A DNA stretch of 64,000 nt from assembly GCF_011074795.1 (NCBI RefSeq), contig NZ_JAAMPF010000014.1, positions 124,001 through 188,000 of the forward strand, given 5' to 3'. A program made the position numbers and the translations under genes. Of the stretch, positions 9,979-20,288 are shown in pieces. The DNA is from Marinobacter salicampi (GTDB lineage: Bacteria; Pseudomonadota; Gammaproteobacteria; Pseudomonadales; Oleiphilaceae). The notes under the pieces were generated by a model. That model was not told the origin of the DNA and did not search any database. It saw nothing but the letters and a program-made list of their open reading frames with translations. How positions within the stretch are numbered: the stretch's first letter is position 1; every line of letters begins with the position of its first letter.

Positions 9979-10614
9979 TTATTTATCCGATACACGCTTA
10001 TCAAGTACCGAATCAACCAAACCGTATTCCTTGGCCTGTATCGGGTCCATGAAATAGTCACGGTCAGTGTCTTTCGCGACCGTTTCGAGATCCTGGCCCG
10101 TATGATGGGCGAGAATTTCATTCAGGCTGTTCCTGATCTTGAGGATCTCGCGGGTATGTATCTCAATATCCGAAGCCTGGCCCTGGTACCCACCCAACGG
10201 CTGGTGGATCATGACACGGGAATTGGGCAGACAGGCCCGCTTGCCTGCAGCACCGCCGGCCAGCAACAATGCACCCATACTGGCAGCCTGGCCGACACAC
10301 AGAGTCGCAACATCCGGCTTTACGAATTGCATGGTGTCATAGATTGACATGCCAGCAGTAACCGACCCACCGGGACTGTTGATATAGAGATGAATGTCCT
10401 TATCGGGATTCTCCGACTCAAGAAACAGAAGCTGAGCCACAATCAGGTTAGCCATGTGGTCTTCGACCTGGCCGACCATGAAAATAACGCGCTCCTTAAG
10501 CAGGCGCGAGTAGATATCGAAAGAACGCTCGCCGCGCGCTGTCTGTTCGATAACAATAGGCACCAGGCCGGAATTTGTAACCATCGTCGGACCATCGATC
10601 GGTTTCTGCATCAT
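9979..10614 (-). CDS. clpP: ATP-dependent Clp protease, proteolytic subunit ClpP
   Basis: Serine protease that forms a double heptameric ring and degrades substrates delivered by ClpX or ClpA. 211 aa from the chosen ATG (10612-10614), close to the E. coli length of 207. The catalytic triad is visible: Ser112 in [11 protein letters not shown], His137 in MIHQPLGG, and Asp186 in DTDRDYFM. The frame is open 56 codons upstream, but that part is unlike ClpP. AAGGAG lies 12 nt before this ATG; a start at the inner MVTNSGL is possible. It follows tig, separated by a terminator, and precedes clpX. Confidence 0.96.
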   Translation of the reverse strand: MMQKPIDGPTMVTNSGLVPIVIEQTARGERSFDIYSRLLKERVIFMVGQVEDHMANLIVAQLLFLESENPDKDIHLYINSPGGSVTAGMSIYDTMQFVKPDVATLCVGQAASMGALLLAGGAAGKRACLPNSRVMIHQPLGGYQGQASDIEIHTREILKIRNSLNEILAHHTGQDLETVAKDTDRDYFMDPIQAKEYGLVDSVLDKRVSDK

Positions 10615-10767
10615 GATGCGCCTGAACTCCTTGTGGACGTTGAACGGCCTGGCAGGCCGTAAATGTATCAGTGCTGTGTCGAGCGCTCTAATCATTGCGC
10701 AGTCATTGCTTCCTGATGCCTGATGGGCATCCGATATCGCGTACTTTGCCAGCAATGCAACAAGATG

Positions 10768-10791
10768 AAAACAGCCGGGCATGCCGGCTGT
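10768..10791 (-). terminator. Intrinsic terminator of tig
   Basis: On the minus strand ACAGCCGG, a 5-nt loop and CCGGCTGT make a perfect 8-bp stem followed by a short T tract. It lies about 50 nt past the tig stop and upstream of clpP, so clpPX likely has its own promoter in 10615-10770. Confidence 0.75.
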
Positions 10792-10841
10792 TCACTCTCT
10801 TCAGGCGCGAGACCCGACAAAGCGGGGTACGACAGCCTTGC

Positions 10842-12146
10842 TCAGCGCTGCGGCTGGGCAGTCTGGATCGCTTCCTCGTACTTCATTTTCTTATCGGTGA
10901 CCTGGGCCTGCTCCAGGACAAAATCAACAACCTTATCCTCCAGCACTGCTGACTCGATCTGTGCTTTTTGCTCAGGGCTGCTGCTGAAATGGGCAATCAC
11001 TTCCTCTGGCTGTTCATACGTAGACGCCAGTTCCTGGATCTTTTCGTCGACCTTTTCGGGCTCGGCTTTCAGGTCATTCTTCTTGACCAACTCCTGGAAC
11101 AAGAGGCCGGTTTTAACCCGACGCTGCGCCTGTTCAGTGAACAGCTCGGCAGGCAACTGTTTGGGATCCATCTGACCCCCAAAGCGCTGCACTGCATCCT
11201 GACGCAAACGGTCAATTTCCTGGTCGACCAATGACTGGGGAACTTCCAGCTCGGTGGTCTCCAGAAGCCCTTCAACCACATCATTCTTGAGCTTGTTGGA
11301 CACAGCCTGCTTGAGCTCCCGAGCCATGTTTTTCTCAACTTCAGCCCGAAACTCAGTTTCGTCTTCGGCTTTGATGCCAAACTTTTCGAAGAATTCCTGG
11401 TTGAGCTCAGGAAGCACAGGCTCTTCAACCTCATTAACCTTGATTTCGAATTTGGCGGGTTTACCGGCCAGCTCCTCGTTCTGGTAGTCCTCCGGAAAGG
11501 TCACCTCAATTTCGAGTTCTTCGCCTGCTTTGGCGCCGACGATGCCTTCTTCAAAGCCCGGAATCATCTGCCCGGAACCCAGGGTCAGCTTATGCCCTTC
11601 AGCAGTTCCACCCTCGAACGCTTCGCCATCCACGTAGCCCTTGAAGTCGATGTTCACGACATCCTTCTTCTTAGACTTGCGCTTGACTGACTTCATGGTT
11701 GCCTGCTGGCGACGCAGGTTATCAATCATGGTGTCGATATCTTTGTCCGTGATCTCGGTCTTGGGTCGTTCTACCTTGATCTTGCTGAGATCTCCCAGTT
11801 CGATTTCGGGCATCACCTCGAAAATGGCGATAAATTCCAGGTCCTTGCCTGGCTCCATGGCCTTGGGCTCAAATTTGGGCCAGCCCGCAGGCGCGATCTT
11901 CTGCTCTTCCAAAGCCTTCACGTAGCTGTCACGCATGACTTCACTGACTACTTCCTGGCGAACACCCTCGCCAAAACGACGCCTTACAACACTCAGGGGC
12001 ACCTTGCCCGGACGGAAACCGTTCATCTTGACGGTACGGGCGGTGTTCTGCAGGCGCTTTTCAACCGCCTGGTCGATTTCCTGGGCGGGCACACCGATCG
12101 TCATCCGACGTTCGATGTTAGACGTCGTTTCAACAGACACTTGCAT
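10842..12146 (-). CDS. tig: Trigger factor
   Basis: Ribosome-bound chaperone with peptidyl-prolyl isomerase activity that meets nascent chains at the exit tunnel. 434 aa (E. coli 432). N-terminal ribosome-binding domain with the signature GFRPGKVPLSVVRRRFG, a central FKBP-type domain around residues 155-245 (GYVDGEAFEGGTAEG, GFEEGIVGAKAGEE), and a helical C-terminal substrate cradle. GAGG lies 7 nt before the ATG. First gene of the tig-clpP-clpX-lon order. Confidence 0.98.
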   Translation of the reverse strand: MQVSVETTSNIERRMTIGVPAQEIDQAVEKRLQNTARTVKMNGFRPGKVPLSVVRRRFGEGVRQEVVSEVMRDSYVKALEEQKIAPAGWPKFEPKAMEPGKDLEFIAIFEVMPEIELGDLSKIKVERPKTEITDKDIDTMIDNLRRQQATMKSVKRKSKKKDVVNIDFKGYVDGEAFEGGTAEGHKLTLGSGQMIPGFEEGIVGAKAGEELEIEVTFPEDYQNEELAGKPAKFEIKVNEVEEPVLPELNQEFFEKFGIKAEDETEFRAEVEKNMARELKQAVSNKLKNDVVEGLLETTELEVPQSLVDQEIDRLRQDAVQRFGGQMDPKQLPAELFTEQAQRRVKTGLLFQELVKKNDLKAEPEKVDEKIQELASTYEQPEEVIAHFSSSPEQKAQIESAVLEDKVVDFVLEQAQVTDKKMKYEEAIQTAQPQR

Positions 12147-12269
12147 GGAAGATCCTCAAATTGCCGTTTCAGTAGCTGAGTGAATCACGGGCCAGAAGGC
12201 GGGTAAAATTGAGGCCTGACTATGCCACTTTCCCCTAACCTACAGGTACACGCGAAAATTAAAAGCGGT

Positions 12270-12278
12270 AGTTTACCA
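12270..12278 (-). promoter_or_regulatory. Extended -10 promoter candidate for tig
   Basis: The minus strand reads TGGTAAACT, an extended -10 element, about 125 nt before the tig start. No convincing -35 is seen at the expected distance. The rest of 12147-12403 shows no gene. Confidence 0.35.
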
Positions 12279-12403
12279 CGGTTTTACAGCTGGAGAGAAT
12301 CATCAAAGGGATGTTCGTAAAGAAGACGCAATCAAAGCAGATAATGCCCGGAAAAATCGCTCTGTAACTGAACGCAGGCTTACGGCTGATAACAAATAAA
12401 GGA

Positions 12404-12488
12404 TGGTACTCCGGGAGGGACTTGAACCCCCACACCTTGCGGCAACAGGACCTAAACCTGTCGTGTCTACCAATTCCACCACCGGAGC
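12404..12488 (-). tRNA. tRNA-Leu (anticodon UAG)
   Basis: An 85-nt class II tRNA including an encoded CCA. The acceptor arms GCTCCGG and CCGGAGT pair, the anticodon stem-loop ACAGG-TTTAGGT-CCTGT shows anticodon TAG, there is a long variable arm, and GGTTCAAGTCC is the T arm. Last of four tRNAs read on the minus strand. Confidence 0.97.
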
Positions 12489-12589
12489 TTAATCAACTTC
12501 TAGTCGACTCTGGCCTGCCCTGGGCAGTGACAACAGCCGTATTCATCTTAAAGTTCTTGATCTGCGGAAATCAACTCAAGTCAGAAAAT

Positions 12590-12666
12590 TGGGGTGGACG
12601 AAGGGGTTCGAACCCTCGACCGCAGGAGTCACAATCCTGAGCTCTACCAACTGAGCTACGCCCACC
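12590..12666 (-). tRNA. tRNA-His (anticodon GUG)
   Basis: A 77-nt tRNA with encoded CCA. The anticodon stem-loop CAGGA-TTGTGAC-TCCTG gives anticodon GTG. The extra 5' G (position -1) opposite C73, the identity element of histidine tRNAs, is encoded. The T arm GGGTTCGAACCCC is clear. Confidence 0.97.
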
Positions 12667-12782
12667 ACATCAAATAACTGCAGAGCACGCTGGGCGTGTC
12701 TTGAGCCTCATTACTACCAGTTAACTTTGCAAAGGGCATGGCATGACGCCTGGACCTGAACAGGAACCTTGCCGACGGCATA

Positions 12783-12859
<77 letters not shown>

Positions 12860-12896
12860 ATAACCTTTCGCCCACCTGACCTATCCAGCTTAATAA

Positions 12897-12973
12897 TGGT
12901 CGGGGTAGAGAGATTCGAACTCCCGACATCCTGCTCCCAAAGCAGGCGCGCTACCAGACTGCGCTATACCCCG
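12897..12973 (-). tRNA. tRNA-Pro (anticodon UGG)
   Basis: A 77-nt tRNA with encoded CCA. It starts CGGGGTA and ends TACCCCGACCA; the anticodon loop TTTGGGA gives anticodon TGG. First tRNA after the promoter at 13014-13042. Confidence 0.97.
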
Positions 12974-13013
12974 ATTAACCTGAACAACAAGTGCCTCAGC
13001 AAAGTTGGCGCGA

Positions 13014-13042
13014 ATCATACCGGCGGTTTTAAGGCTCGTCAA
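13014..13042 (-). promoter_or_regulatory. Promoter of the Pro-Arg-His-Leu tRNA operon
   Basis: On the minus strand TTGACG (13037-13042), exactly 17 nt, TATGAT (13014-13019), then a GC-rich discriminator (TCGCGCC) typical of stringently controlled stable-RNA promoters. It is placed about 40 nt upstream of tRNA-Pro. Confidence 0.8.
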
Positions 13043-13139
13043 CAGACAATTTCCATAAACCGACGGGGTCCTCGTCCCCTTCTGCGCCGCAAGAGCATAC
13101 CACAGGAAACACCACGGGTTGACTAAAAATTCCCATGGA

Positions 13140-13168
13140 TTGGCGAAAACGACGGGGCGTGCGACAAT
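13140..13168 (+). promoter_or_regulatory. Candidate promoter of folD
   Basis: TTGGCG (13140-13145), 17 nt, GACAAT (13163-13168); each hexamer matches 4 of 6 consensus bases. It lies about 100 nt before folD. Confidence 0.3.
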
Positions 13169-13269
13169 ACGGTCCTTTCGAGCAAGGGGCGGTGCCATTC
13201 CTTTTGGCCATTCGCTGCTATCAGAGTGCCTGACCTCTTGAATGATGCCTTCACTTCAAAGAATTTGTC

Positions 13270-14127
13270 ATGACCGCCAAACTGATAAATGGAAAAGAAA
13301 TCGCCGCCGGTGTCTGCCAGCAGGTTGCTGCCGGTGTTGAAGCCCGTCGTCAGCAGGGTCTCAGGGCTCCTGGCCTGGCGGTTGTGCTGGTTGGCCAGGA
13401 TCCGGCTTCGCACATTTACGTGCGCAACAAGCGCAATGCCTGTGATAAAGCCGGCATCATGTCGTTGTCCTATGATCTGCCTGCTGACACTTCCCAGGAA
13501 GCCCTCGAGGGCCTGATTGACGAACTCAACAGCAACCCGGCGGTGGACGGCATTCTCGTGCAACTGCCTTTGCCTGACCACCTTGACCCGGACCCGATCC
13601 TGGTCAAGATCCGCTCGGACAAGGACGTCGATGGCTTTCACCCTTACAACATAGGGCGCCTGGTTCAACGTCGCCCCGAGCTGCGCCCCTGCACTCCTGC
13701 CGGCATTATCGCTCTGCTTGACAGTATCGATACCCCGTATAAAGGCCAGCATGCGGTTATCGTCGGGGCATCGAACATTGTCGGTCGGCCAATGTCCATG
13801 GAACTGTTGTTGCGAGGCGCCACTACAACCGTCACCCACCGGTTCACTCCGGATCTGGCAAGCTTCGTTCGCAGTGCCGATATTGTAATAGCGGCGGCGG
13901 GCAAACCGGACCTGGTCAAGGGCGAATGGATCAAACCGGGCGCCACGGTCATTGATGTGGGCATCAACCGCATGTCAGACGGCACGCTAAACGGCGATGT
14001 TGAGTTTGAAGCCGCCGCAGAGCGCGCTGGCCACATAACACCGGTCCCTGGCGGGGTTGGCCCCATGACGATCGCCATGCTGCTACAGAACACGCTGTAC
14101 GCCGCCAACATCCTCCACGGCGACTAG
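13270..14127 (+). CDS. folD: Methylenetetrahydrofolate dehydrogenase / cyclohydrolase
   Basis: Bifunctional cytoplasmic enzyme that interconverts 5,10-methylene-THF, 5,10-methenyl-THF and 10-formyl-THF using NADP(H). 285 aa, the usual length. The catalytic region [14 protein letters not shown] carries the Tyr-x3-Lys pair, QLPLPDHLD and the NADP-binding [15 protein letters not shown] follow, and [15 protein letters not shown] is the C-terminal signature. No strong ribosome-binding site is visible, but the N-terminus [12 protein letters not shown] fits the family. It stands alone on the plus strand, closed by the terminator at 14174-14199. Confidence 0.97.
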   Translation: MTAKLINGKEIAAGVCQQVAAGVEARRQQGLRAPGLAVVLVGQDPASHIYVRNKRNACDKAGIMSLSYDLPADTSQEALEGLIDELNSNPAVDGILVQLPLPDHLDPDPILVKIRSDKDVDGFHPYNIGRLVQRRPELRPCTPAGIIALLDSIDTPYKGQHAVIVGASNIVGRPMSMELLLRGATTTVTHRFTPDLASFVRSADIVIAAAGKPDLVKGEWIKPGATVIDVGINRMSDGTLNGDVEFEAAAERAGHITPVPGGVGPMTIAMLLQNTLYAANILHGD

Positions 14128-14173
14128 ACGCCCAGACAACGACCAGCGCCACCGCAACCTGGTTCTCAGCCAC

Positions 14174-14199
14174 AAAAAAACCCGCCTGAGCGGGTTTTT
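14174..14199. terminator. Bidirectional terminator between folD and glcB
   Basis: A run of seven A, stem CCCGC, loop CTGA, stem GCGGG, then TTTTT. It serves folD on the plus strand and the converging glcB on the minus strand. Confidence 0.9.
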
Positions 14200-14216
14200 C
14201 TGATTCCGGAGCTTAC

Positions 14217-16397
14217 TTATTGCCCGGCTTTTCTTTTCGCCTTGAGGCGATAGGCATGCAGCAGCGGCTCAGTGTAGCCATTGGGCTGCTCGCGGCCTTT
14301 CAGCACCAGGTCCAGGGCAGCCTGATAGGCCACTGAATCATCAAAGTTCGGCGCCATTGGCTGGTACAGAGCATCGCCCGCGTTCTGCCGGTCGACAACT
14401 GCGGCCATGCGCTGCATCGCCTCGACCACTTGCGCTTCTGTATAAATGCCGTGATAGAGCCAATTGCATATGTGCTGTGACGAGATACGCAGCGTAGCTC
14501 GATCTTCCATCAGACCGACATCGTTGATGTCAGGAACCTTGGAGCAGCCGACACCCTGATCAACCCAGCGCACAACATAGCCCAGAATTCCCTGGGCATT
14601 GTTGTCGAGCTCCTTCTTGGCAGCTTCATCCGACAGCGACTTGGGGTCGTCCATCAATGGCACGGTGAGGATATCGTCGAGACTGGCGCGCTCGCGCTTG
14701 GCCAGTTCCGCCTGGACCTCCGCCACATCTACCTGATGGTAGTGAATGGCGTGCAGGGTAGCCGCTGTGGGCGACGGAACCCAGGCGGTGTTGGCCCCGG
14801 CCTTCGGATGGCCGATCTTGGCCGTCATCATATCCGCCATCAGGTCAGGCATAGCCCACATGCCTTTGCCGATCTGGGCTTTTCCGCTGAGGCCAGCTTC
14901 CAGGCCGATGTCCACGTTCCAGTTCTCGTAAGCCTGGATCCAGGCGGCCTTTTTCATATCAGCCTTGGGCAGAACCGGACCGGCTTCCATGGAGGTATGA
15001 ATCTCATCGCCAGTACGGTCAAGGAAGCCAGTGTTGATAAAGACACAACGCTCTTTTGCCGCTTCAATGCAGGCTTTCAGGTTGACCGTGGTGCGACGCT
15101 CTTCATCCATGATTCCTACTTTGAGGGTATAGCGCGGCAGACCAAGCGCATCCTCAACCCGACCGAAGAACTCGTTGGTAAAGGCTACCTCTTCAGGGCC
15201 GTGCATCTTGGGCTTGACGATGTAAACGCTGCCAGTCGTACTGTTCTGGAAGTTACCGCTGTTCTTGAGATCATGGATTGCGATCAGGGAGGTGAAGGCA
15301 CCGTCCATCAGTCCTTCGGGAACTTCGTTTCCATCCTTGTCCAGGATCGCGCCGTTGGTCATCAGGTGACCGACGTTGCGGATGAACATAAGGCTTCGTC
15401 CTTTCAGGGTCAGGTCACGGCCATCTGCCCCGGTATAGGTACGGTCCGAATGCATCTTGCGTGTGATTGTCTCGCCACCTTTGTCGAAGCTCTCCTGCAG
15501 ATCGCCCTTCATCAGACCCAGCCAGTTGCGATACGCCAGGGTCTTGTCACCGGCGTCGACAGCTGCAACGGAATCTTCACAGTCCATGATGGTGGTCAGG
15601 GCCGATTCCATGAGGACGTCCTTGACGTGAGCACCGTCACTCTTGCCAATCGGATGGCCGGCGTCGATCTGTATCTCGAAGTGCATGCCGTTCCTGATCA
15701 GCAGGATCCCTGTAGGCTCGTTCTTGGAACCGGTATAACCCACGAAAGCAGCCTCATCCTTCAGACCGGTAACGGTGCCGTTCTGGAGCTTGACCGCAAG
15801 CTTGCCGTCCTCGACGGAGTACTTGACCGAGTCTTTATGGCTGCCGTTCGCCAGTGGAGCCGAGTCGTCGAGAAGCTCACGGGCATAGGCAATCACCTTG
15901 GCGCCACGGACCGGGTTGTAACCACGACCCTTCTCTGCCCCGTCTTCCTCGGAAAGCACGTCAGTGCCGTACAAGGCATCGTACAGACTCCCCCAGCGAG
16001 CGTTGACGGCGTTGAGAGCGAAGCGGGCATTCATGATCGGAACCACCAGCTGCGGTCCGGCCATGGTGGCGATTTCCGGATCCACGTTTGAAGTGCTGAT
16101 CTTGAAGTCAGTCGGCTCTTCGACCAGGTAGCCGATCTCAGCCAGGAAATTCTTATACTCTTCCATGTTCAGCTTCTGGCCTTTGCGGTCGCGGTACCAG
16201 GCATCCATCTTGGACTGGATCTCGTCACGCTTGGCAAGCAAATCGCGGTTGCGGGGTGCCAGCTCGTGGATGGTGGCGTCCAGTTCTGACCAGAATTTGT
16301 CAGAGTCGACACCCGTTCCAGGAATCGCTTCCTTATTAATGAAGTCGAACAGTGTTTTTGCGACCTGCAGGCCGCCCACTTGCACGCGTTCCGTCAT
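14217..16397 (-). CDS. glcB: Malate synthase G
   Basis: Condenses glyoxylate with acetyl-CoA to malate (glyoxylate shunt and glycolate use). 726 aa, matching the roughly 720-aa G isoform rather than the 530-aa A form. Family stretches visible are [41 protein letters not shown] and [19 protein letters not shown]. The start ([11 protein letters not shown]) was chosen because GAGG lies 8 nt upstream; the frame is open 16 codons further. No isocitrate lyase gene lies in this window. Single gene ending at the shared terminator. Confidence 0.97.
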   Translation of the reverse strand: MTERVQVGGLQVAKTLFDFINKEAIPGTGVDSDKFWSELDATIHELAPRNRDLLAKRDEIQSKMDAWYRDRKGQKLNMEEYKNFLAEIGYLVEEPTDFKISTSNVDPEIATMAGPQLVVPIMNARFALNAVNARWGSLYDALYGTDVLSEEDGAEKGRGYNPVRGAKVIAYARELLDDSAPLANGSHKDSVKYSVEDGKLAVKLQNGTVTGLKDEAAFVGYTGSKNEPTGILLIRNGMHFEIQIDAGHPIGKSDGAHVKDVLMESALTTIMDCEDSVAAVDAGDKTLAYRNWLGLMKGDLQESFDKGGETITRKMHSDRTYTGADGRDLTLKGRSLMFIRNVGHLMTNGAILDKDGNEVPEGLMDGAFTSLIAIHDLKNSGNFQNSTTGSVYIVKPKMHGPEEVAFTNEFFGRVEDALGLPRYTLKVGIMDEERRTTVNLKACIEAAKERCVFINTGFLDRTGDEIHTSMEAGPVLPKADMKKAAWIQAYENWNVDIGLEAGLSGKAQIGKGMWAMPDLMADMMTAKIGHPKAGANTAWVPSPTAATLHAIHYHQVDVAEVQAELAKRERASLDDILTVPLMDDPKSLSDEAAKKELDNNAQGILGYVVRWVDQGVGCSKVPDINDVGLMEDRATLRISSQHICNWLYHGIYTEAQVVEAMQRMAAVVDRQNAGDALYQPMAPNFDDSVAYQAALDLVLKGREQPNGYTEPLLHAYRLKAKRKAGQ

Positions 16398-16536
16398 CGT
16401 TGTTGCCTCGATAGTTGCTGAGTTATCGGAACCGGTATTTAGCAAGGCCGGCTCCCACCCGCCGTTCCCGCGGGTTTGTCGTTTAATTGGGCCGCTAGTT
16501 TACGTCAAAAACCGGAGCAGTTCACACCCGGGCGAA

Positions 16537-17928
16537 TCAGCCCCGTCGCCAGCTCGTACCGTCCCGTGAGTCGTCAAGTACGACGCCGTTGTCGGCCAAC
16601 TCGTCCCGGATCCGATCTGCTTCTGCGAAGTTGCGTTCTTTCCGGGCCTTATTGCGAGCGGCAATCAGACTTTCTATGGTTTCTGCGGTCAGGTCACCTA
16701 CATTGCCGGCCTTGAAATACGCCTCGGGATCCTGCTGCAGAATCCCAAGCACCTTGCCCAGGCTTACCATCACGGCAGCCGCCTCTGACGCTTCCCGGTC
16801 CCTGCCCTCGCGGCGGAAGACATTGATGTCCGACGCAAGGGCATGAAGCACTGTCAGTGCGCCGGGTGTATTGAAATCGTCGTCCATGGCGGCGTGGAAT
16901 TGCTGGTCGGCGTCCCCTGCAATTTCAACGGAAGGTTTTTTATCCGGGACAATCCCTCTCAGCGCCGTGTACAGACGTGTAAGCGTCCGGCCTGCCTCTT
17001 CCAGGTTCTCTTCCGAGTAGTCCACCTGGCTCCGGTAGTGGCTTGAAACCAGAAAATAGCGCACCACTTCGGCAGGGTACTTTTCCAGGATCTCGCGAAT
17101 GGTAAAGAAGTTGCCCAGGGACTTGGACATCTTCTCTTTATTGACCCGAACGGCACCAGCGTGCATCCACACATTGACAAAGGGCTTGCCGGTCGCCGCT
17201 TCCGATTGCGCAATTTCGTTTTCATGGTGGGGAAACAGCAGGTCCGGGCCGCCGCCGTGTATGTCGAAAGTGTCCCCCAGGCAGCAGGTCGACATGGCAG
17301 AGCACTCGATATGCCAGCCCGGGCGCCCGTCACCCCAGGGCGAGGGCCAACTGACCTCGCCGGCTTTGGCTGCTTTCCACAAGGCAAAGTCGGCGGGACT
17401 ACGCTTGGCCTCTGACACACCTACTCGGGCGCCGGCAATCAGATCTTCCAGCTTTTTCTTGCTTAACTTGCCGTAGCCTTCAAACCCGTCAACCGCAAAA
17501 TACACATCGCCATTGTCAGCCGGATAGGCAAAACCCTTGCTGATCAGGATGTGAATCATGGCAATGATTTCGTCAATGTAAGCTGTAGCTCTCGGCTCTT
17601 TGGTGGGCGGAAGGATACCGAGACGGGCTTCATCCTCGTGCATGGCCTTGATCATGCGGTCGGTCAGGGCCAGGTAGTCCTCGCCATTGGCCTCGGCCCG
17701 CTGAAGTATCTTGTCATCTATATCGGTGATGTTTCTAATATAGGTGACGTCGTAATTCCGGTGCCTCAGGTAACGGGTAATCACATCAAAAGCGGTCAGT
17801 ACACGGGCATGCCCAAGATGGCAGTAGTCATAGACAGTCATGCCGCAGACGTACATCCGTACCTTGCCGGGCTCCAGGGGTCTGAATTCTTCCTTGCGCT
17901 GACTCAGGGTGTTATGGATCTGGATCAC
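16537..17928 (-). CDS. cysS: Cysteinyl-tRNA synthetase
   Basis: Class I synthetase that charges tRNA-Cys. 463 aa (E. coli 461). HIGH motif HLGH at 37-40, KMSKS at 266-270, and the zinc ligands that recognise the cysteine thiol at Cys28, Cys209, His234 and Glu238. The start codon is GTG (17926-17928); the N-terminus MIQIHNTLSQRKEEF lines up with other CysS proteins. It follows glnS by only 18 nt, so both synthetases are likely co-transcribed. Confidence 0.97.
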   Translation of the reverse strand: MIQIHNTLSQRKEEFRPLEPGKVRMYVCGMTVYDYCHLGHARVLTAFDVITRYLRHRNYDVTYIRNITDIDDKILQRAEANGEDYLALTDRMIKAMHEDEARLGILPPTKEPRATAYIDEIIAMIHILISKGFAYPADNGDVYFAVDGFEGYGKLSKKKLEDLIAGARVGVSEAKRSPADFALWKAAKAGEVSWPSPWGDGRPGWHIECSAMSTCCLGDTFDIHGGGPDLLFPHHENEIAQSEAATGKPFVNVWMHAGAVRVNKEKMSKSLGNFFTIREILEKYPAEVVRYFLVSSHYRSQVDYSEENLEEAGRTLTRLYTALRGIVPDKKPSVEIAGDADQQFHAAMDDDFNTPGALTVLHALASDINVFRREGRDREASEAAAVMVSLGKVLGILQQDPEAYFKAGNVGDLTAETIESLIAARNKARKERNFAEADRIRDELADNGVVLDDSRDGTSWRRG

Positions 17929-17946
17929 GTGTTGGTTGCCCGTTGC

Positions 17947-19623
17947 TCAGGTGTTGGCTTTGGCCCAGGAATCCCTGAGCGTGACGGTCCGGTTGAAGGT
18001 CGGTCGGCCCTCTTCAGATACCTCGGGATCGAAGAAGAAGTAGCCTTCCCGTTCAAACTGGTAGGGCAGATCCTGCCGAGGTTTCAGCAGACTCTTTTCC
18101 ACCCGTGCGGCGCTGATCCGGACAAGAGAGTCAGGATTCAGGTGAGCAACGAAATCGCCTTCCTTATCGCTGTCAGGGGACTCATGGAGGAACAGCCTGT
18201 CATATTGATTAACGTCCACCTCGACGCTGTCGGTAGCGGAGACCCAATGAATGACACCGTTGGGTTTGTAACCCTGGGGGTTCACTCCCAGTGTGTCAGG
18301 GTCGTAGTCACAACGCAGCTCGGTTATTTCGCCTGCGTTGTTCCGGATCACTTCCCGACAGGTCATCACATAGCCTCCGCGCAGCCGCACGGCCTGATCC
18401 GGTGCAAGGCGCTTCCATTTCCGCGGTGGCTCTTCAGAAAAGTCCTCGCGATCGATATACAGGGTCTGTGTCCAGGTCACGTCCCGTGTTCCCATGGCCT
18501 CGTTCTGCGGATGCACAGGCAGAGAAAGGGTTTCGCTCTGGTTCTGCGGATAATTGCTCAGAGTCACCTTCAACGGACGCATGACGCACATGGCCCGCGG
18601 CGCCCGTATATTCAGGTCTTCCCGGATAGCATGTTCAAGCATGCCCATGTCCACTGTGCCGCCGGCCTTGTTCACCCCGATCATGTCGCAAAAGGTGCGG
18701 ATGGATTCCGGCGTGTAACCACGACGGCGCATACCGGAAATCGTCGGCATACGGGGGTCGTCCCAGCCCGTGCAATGGCCTTCCTCCACAAGGCGCCTGA
18801 GCTTGCGCTTGCTGGTGATGGTGTAGTTCAGGTTCAGCCGCGCAAACTCGATCTGCCGTGGTTGGGCTGGCGCGGAAATATTCTCCAGAACCCAGTCGTA
18901 GAGTGGACGATGGTCTTCGAATTCCAGAGTGCACAGGGAATGCGAAACACCCTCAAGAGCGTCTGAGATCGGGTGAGTAAAGTCGTACATCGGGTAGATG
19001 CACCACTTGTTGCCGGTCTGGTGATGCTCGGCATAACGTATGCGGTACAGAATGGGGTCACGCAGGTTGATATTGGGCGAGGCCATGTCGATCCTGGCTC
19101 TCAGTACCAGTTCACCATTGGCATACTTGCCATCACGCATGTCCCTGAACATCTGCAGATTTTCATCCACCGGCCGGTCGCGATCCGGACTGTTGCGGCC
19201 CGGCTCCTTCAGGGTGCCGCGGTACTCGGCCATCTGGTCCGCGCTCAGACCGCAGACGTAGGCCTTGCCTTTTTCAATCAGCTCAACCGCGAAATCGTAG
19301 ATGGCATCGAAATAGTCAGATGCGTAGCGGACCTCTCCGGCCCACTCGTAACCCAGCCAGCTGACGTCCCGCTTGATGGCATCAATGTATTCCTGCGATT
19401 CTTTCTCGGGATTGGTATCGTCAAAGCGCAGGGTGCAAACCCCGTCAAAGGTCTCGGCAATGCCAAAGTTCAGACAGATAGACTTGGCGTGCCCCACGTG
19501 CAGGTAACCATTGGGCTCCGGCGGGAACCGGGTAACCACCTGACCTGTGTGTTTGCCCTCACGGATGCTGTCTTCAATAAGGCTGCGTATAAAGTTATGG
19601 GCTTTCTTTGACTCGGCGCTCAT
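17947..19623 (-). CDS. glnS: Glutaminyl-tRNA synthetase
   Basis: Class I synthetase that charges tRNA-Gln. 558 aa (E. coli 554). HIGH motif HVGH at 42-45 within FPPEPNGYLHVGHAKS, KMSKS equivalent ITSKR at 269-273, and the C-terminal beta-barrel anticodon-binding domain. First gene of glnS-cysS. A perfect TATAAT box on the minus strand (19659-19664) lies about 40 nt upstream without an obvious -35. Divergent from ppiB. Confidence 0.97.
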   Translation of the reverse strand: MSAESKKAHNFIRSLIEDSIREGKHTGQVVTRFPPEPNGYLHVGHAKSICLNFGIAETFDGVCTLRFDDTNPEKESQEYIDAIKRDVSWLGYEWAGEVRYASDYFDAIYDFAVELIEKGKAYVCGLSADQMAEYRGTLKEPGRNSPDRDRPVDENLQMFRDMRDGKYANGELVLRARIDMASPNINLRDPILYRIRYAEHHQTGNKWCIYPMYDFTHPISDALEGVSHSLCTLEFEDHRPLYDWVLENISAPAQPRQIEFARLNLNYTITSKRKLRRLVEEGHCTGWDDPRMPTISGMRRRGYTPESIRTFCDMIGVNKAGGTVDMGMLEHAIREDLNIRAPRAMCVMRPLKVTLSNYPQNQSETLSLPVHPQNEAMGTRDVTWTQTLYIDREDFSEEPPRKWKRLAPDQAVRLRGGYVMTCREVIRNNAGEITELRCDYDPDTLGVNPQGYKPNGVIHWVSATDSVEVDVNQYDRLFLHESPDSDKEGDFVAHLNPDSLVRISAARVEKSLLKPRQDLPYQFEREGYFFFDPEVSEEGRPTFNRTVTLRDSWAKANT

Positions 19624-19769
19624 ACGGTCTCGACTAATGGGGTGAATCCAGGGCCGATATTATACGCATAATTGGCGGCCTAACTCATGCACGGGGCCAA
19701 ACTCTCCCGTACAATGACCGATAATCAGCCAACACCACGCTCTCATATTCAACTGAACAGGAAACTGGA

Positions 19770-20288
19770 ATGATTCTGCTGAAAACCACCCACGGTGATA
19801 TCAAGATTGAACTGGACTACGAAAAAGCGCCGGTGACCGCCAAAAATTTCGAAAAATACGTCCGTGACGGATTCTACGATGGCCTCATCTTCCACCGTGT
19901 AATCAGCAACTTCATGATCCAGGGGGGTGGTTTCGAACCGGGCATGAAGCCCCGGAAATCTGGCGAACCGATCCGGAGTGAAGCGGACAACGGGCTCAGC
20001 AATATGGCAGGAACCGTTGCCATGGCCCGCACTATGGACCCCCACTCGGCCACCGCGCAATTTTTCATAAATGTCGAGAACAACGGCTTTCTGGACCACA
20101 CCGGCAAAAATGCCGAGGGCTGGGGCTACACGGTGTTTGGCAGGGTCGTGGAAGGCATGGACGTTGTGAACGACATCCGGTTCGCCAAGACTACCCTCAA
20201 GCACGGCCACCAGGACGTGCCGGTGGAAGATGTTGTGATTGAAAAAGCGGAAGTGGTGGAGGAAGAGGGAAACGGAGGCACCGCTTGA
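19770..20288 (+). CDS. ppiB: Cytoplasmic peptidyl-prolyl isomerase B (cyclophilin)
   Basis: Cyclophilin-type prolyl isomerase. 172 aa, starting [21 protein letters not shown] with no signal peptide. Signature blocks [15 protein letters not shown] (active-site Arg and Phe) and [17 protein letters not shown] are present. The last 10-15 residues are acidic. Its stop overlaps the TTG start of lpxH (TTGA, 20285-20288), a common ppiB-lpxH arrangement that implies translational coupling. A candidate -10 TACAAT lies upstream in the 146-bp gap shared with glnS. Confidence 0.96.
   Translation: MILLKTTHGDIKIELDYEKAPVTAKNFEKYVRDGFYDGLIFHRVISNFMIQGGGFEPGMKPRKSGEPIRSEADNGLSNMAGTVAMARTMDPHSATAQFFINVENNGFLDHTGKNAEGWGYTVFGRVVEGMDVVNDIRFAKTTLKHGHQDVPVEDVVIEKAEVVEEEGNGGTA

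Noticed and set aside
14736..16091. A 451-codon plus-strand frame across glcB
   Set aside because: Antisense to an intact malate synthase G; no ribosome-binding site, promoter or recognisable motif.
17551..18966. A 471-codon plus-strand frame across cysS and glnS
   Set aside because: Runs antisense through two complete synthetase genes and their junction; an artefact of high-GC coding on the other strand.
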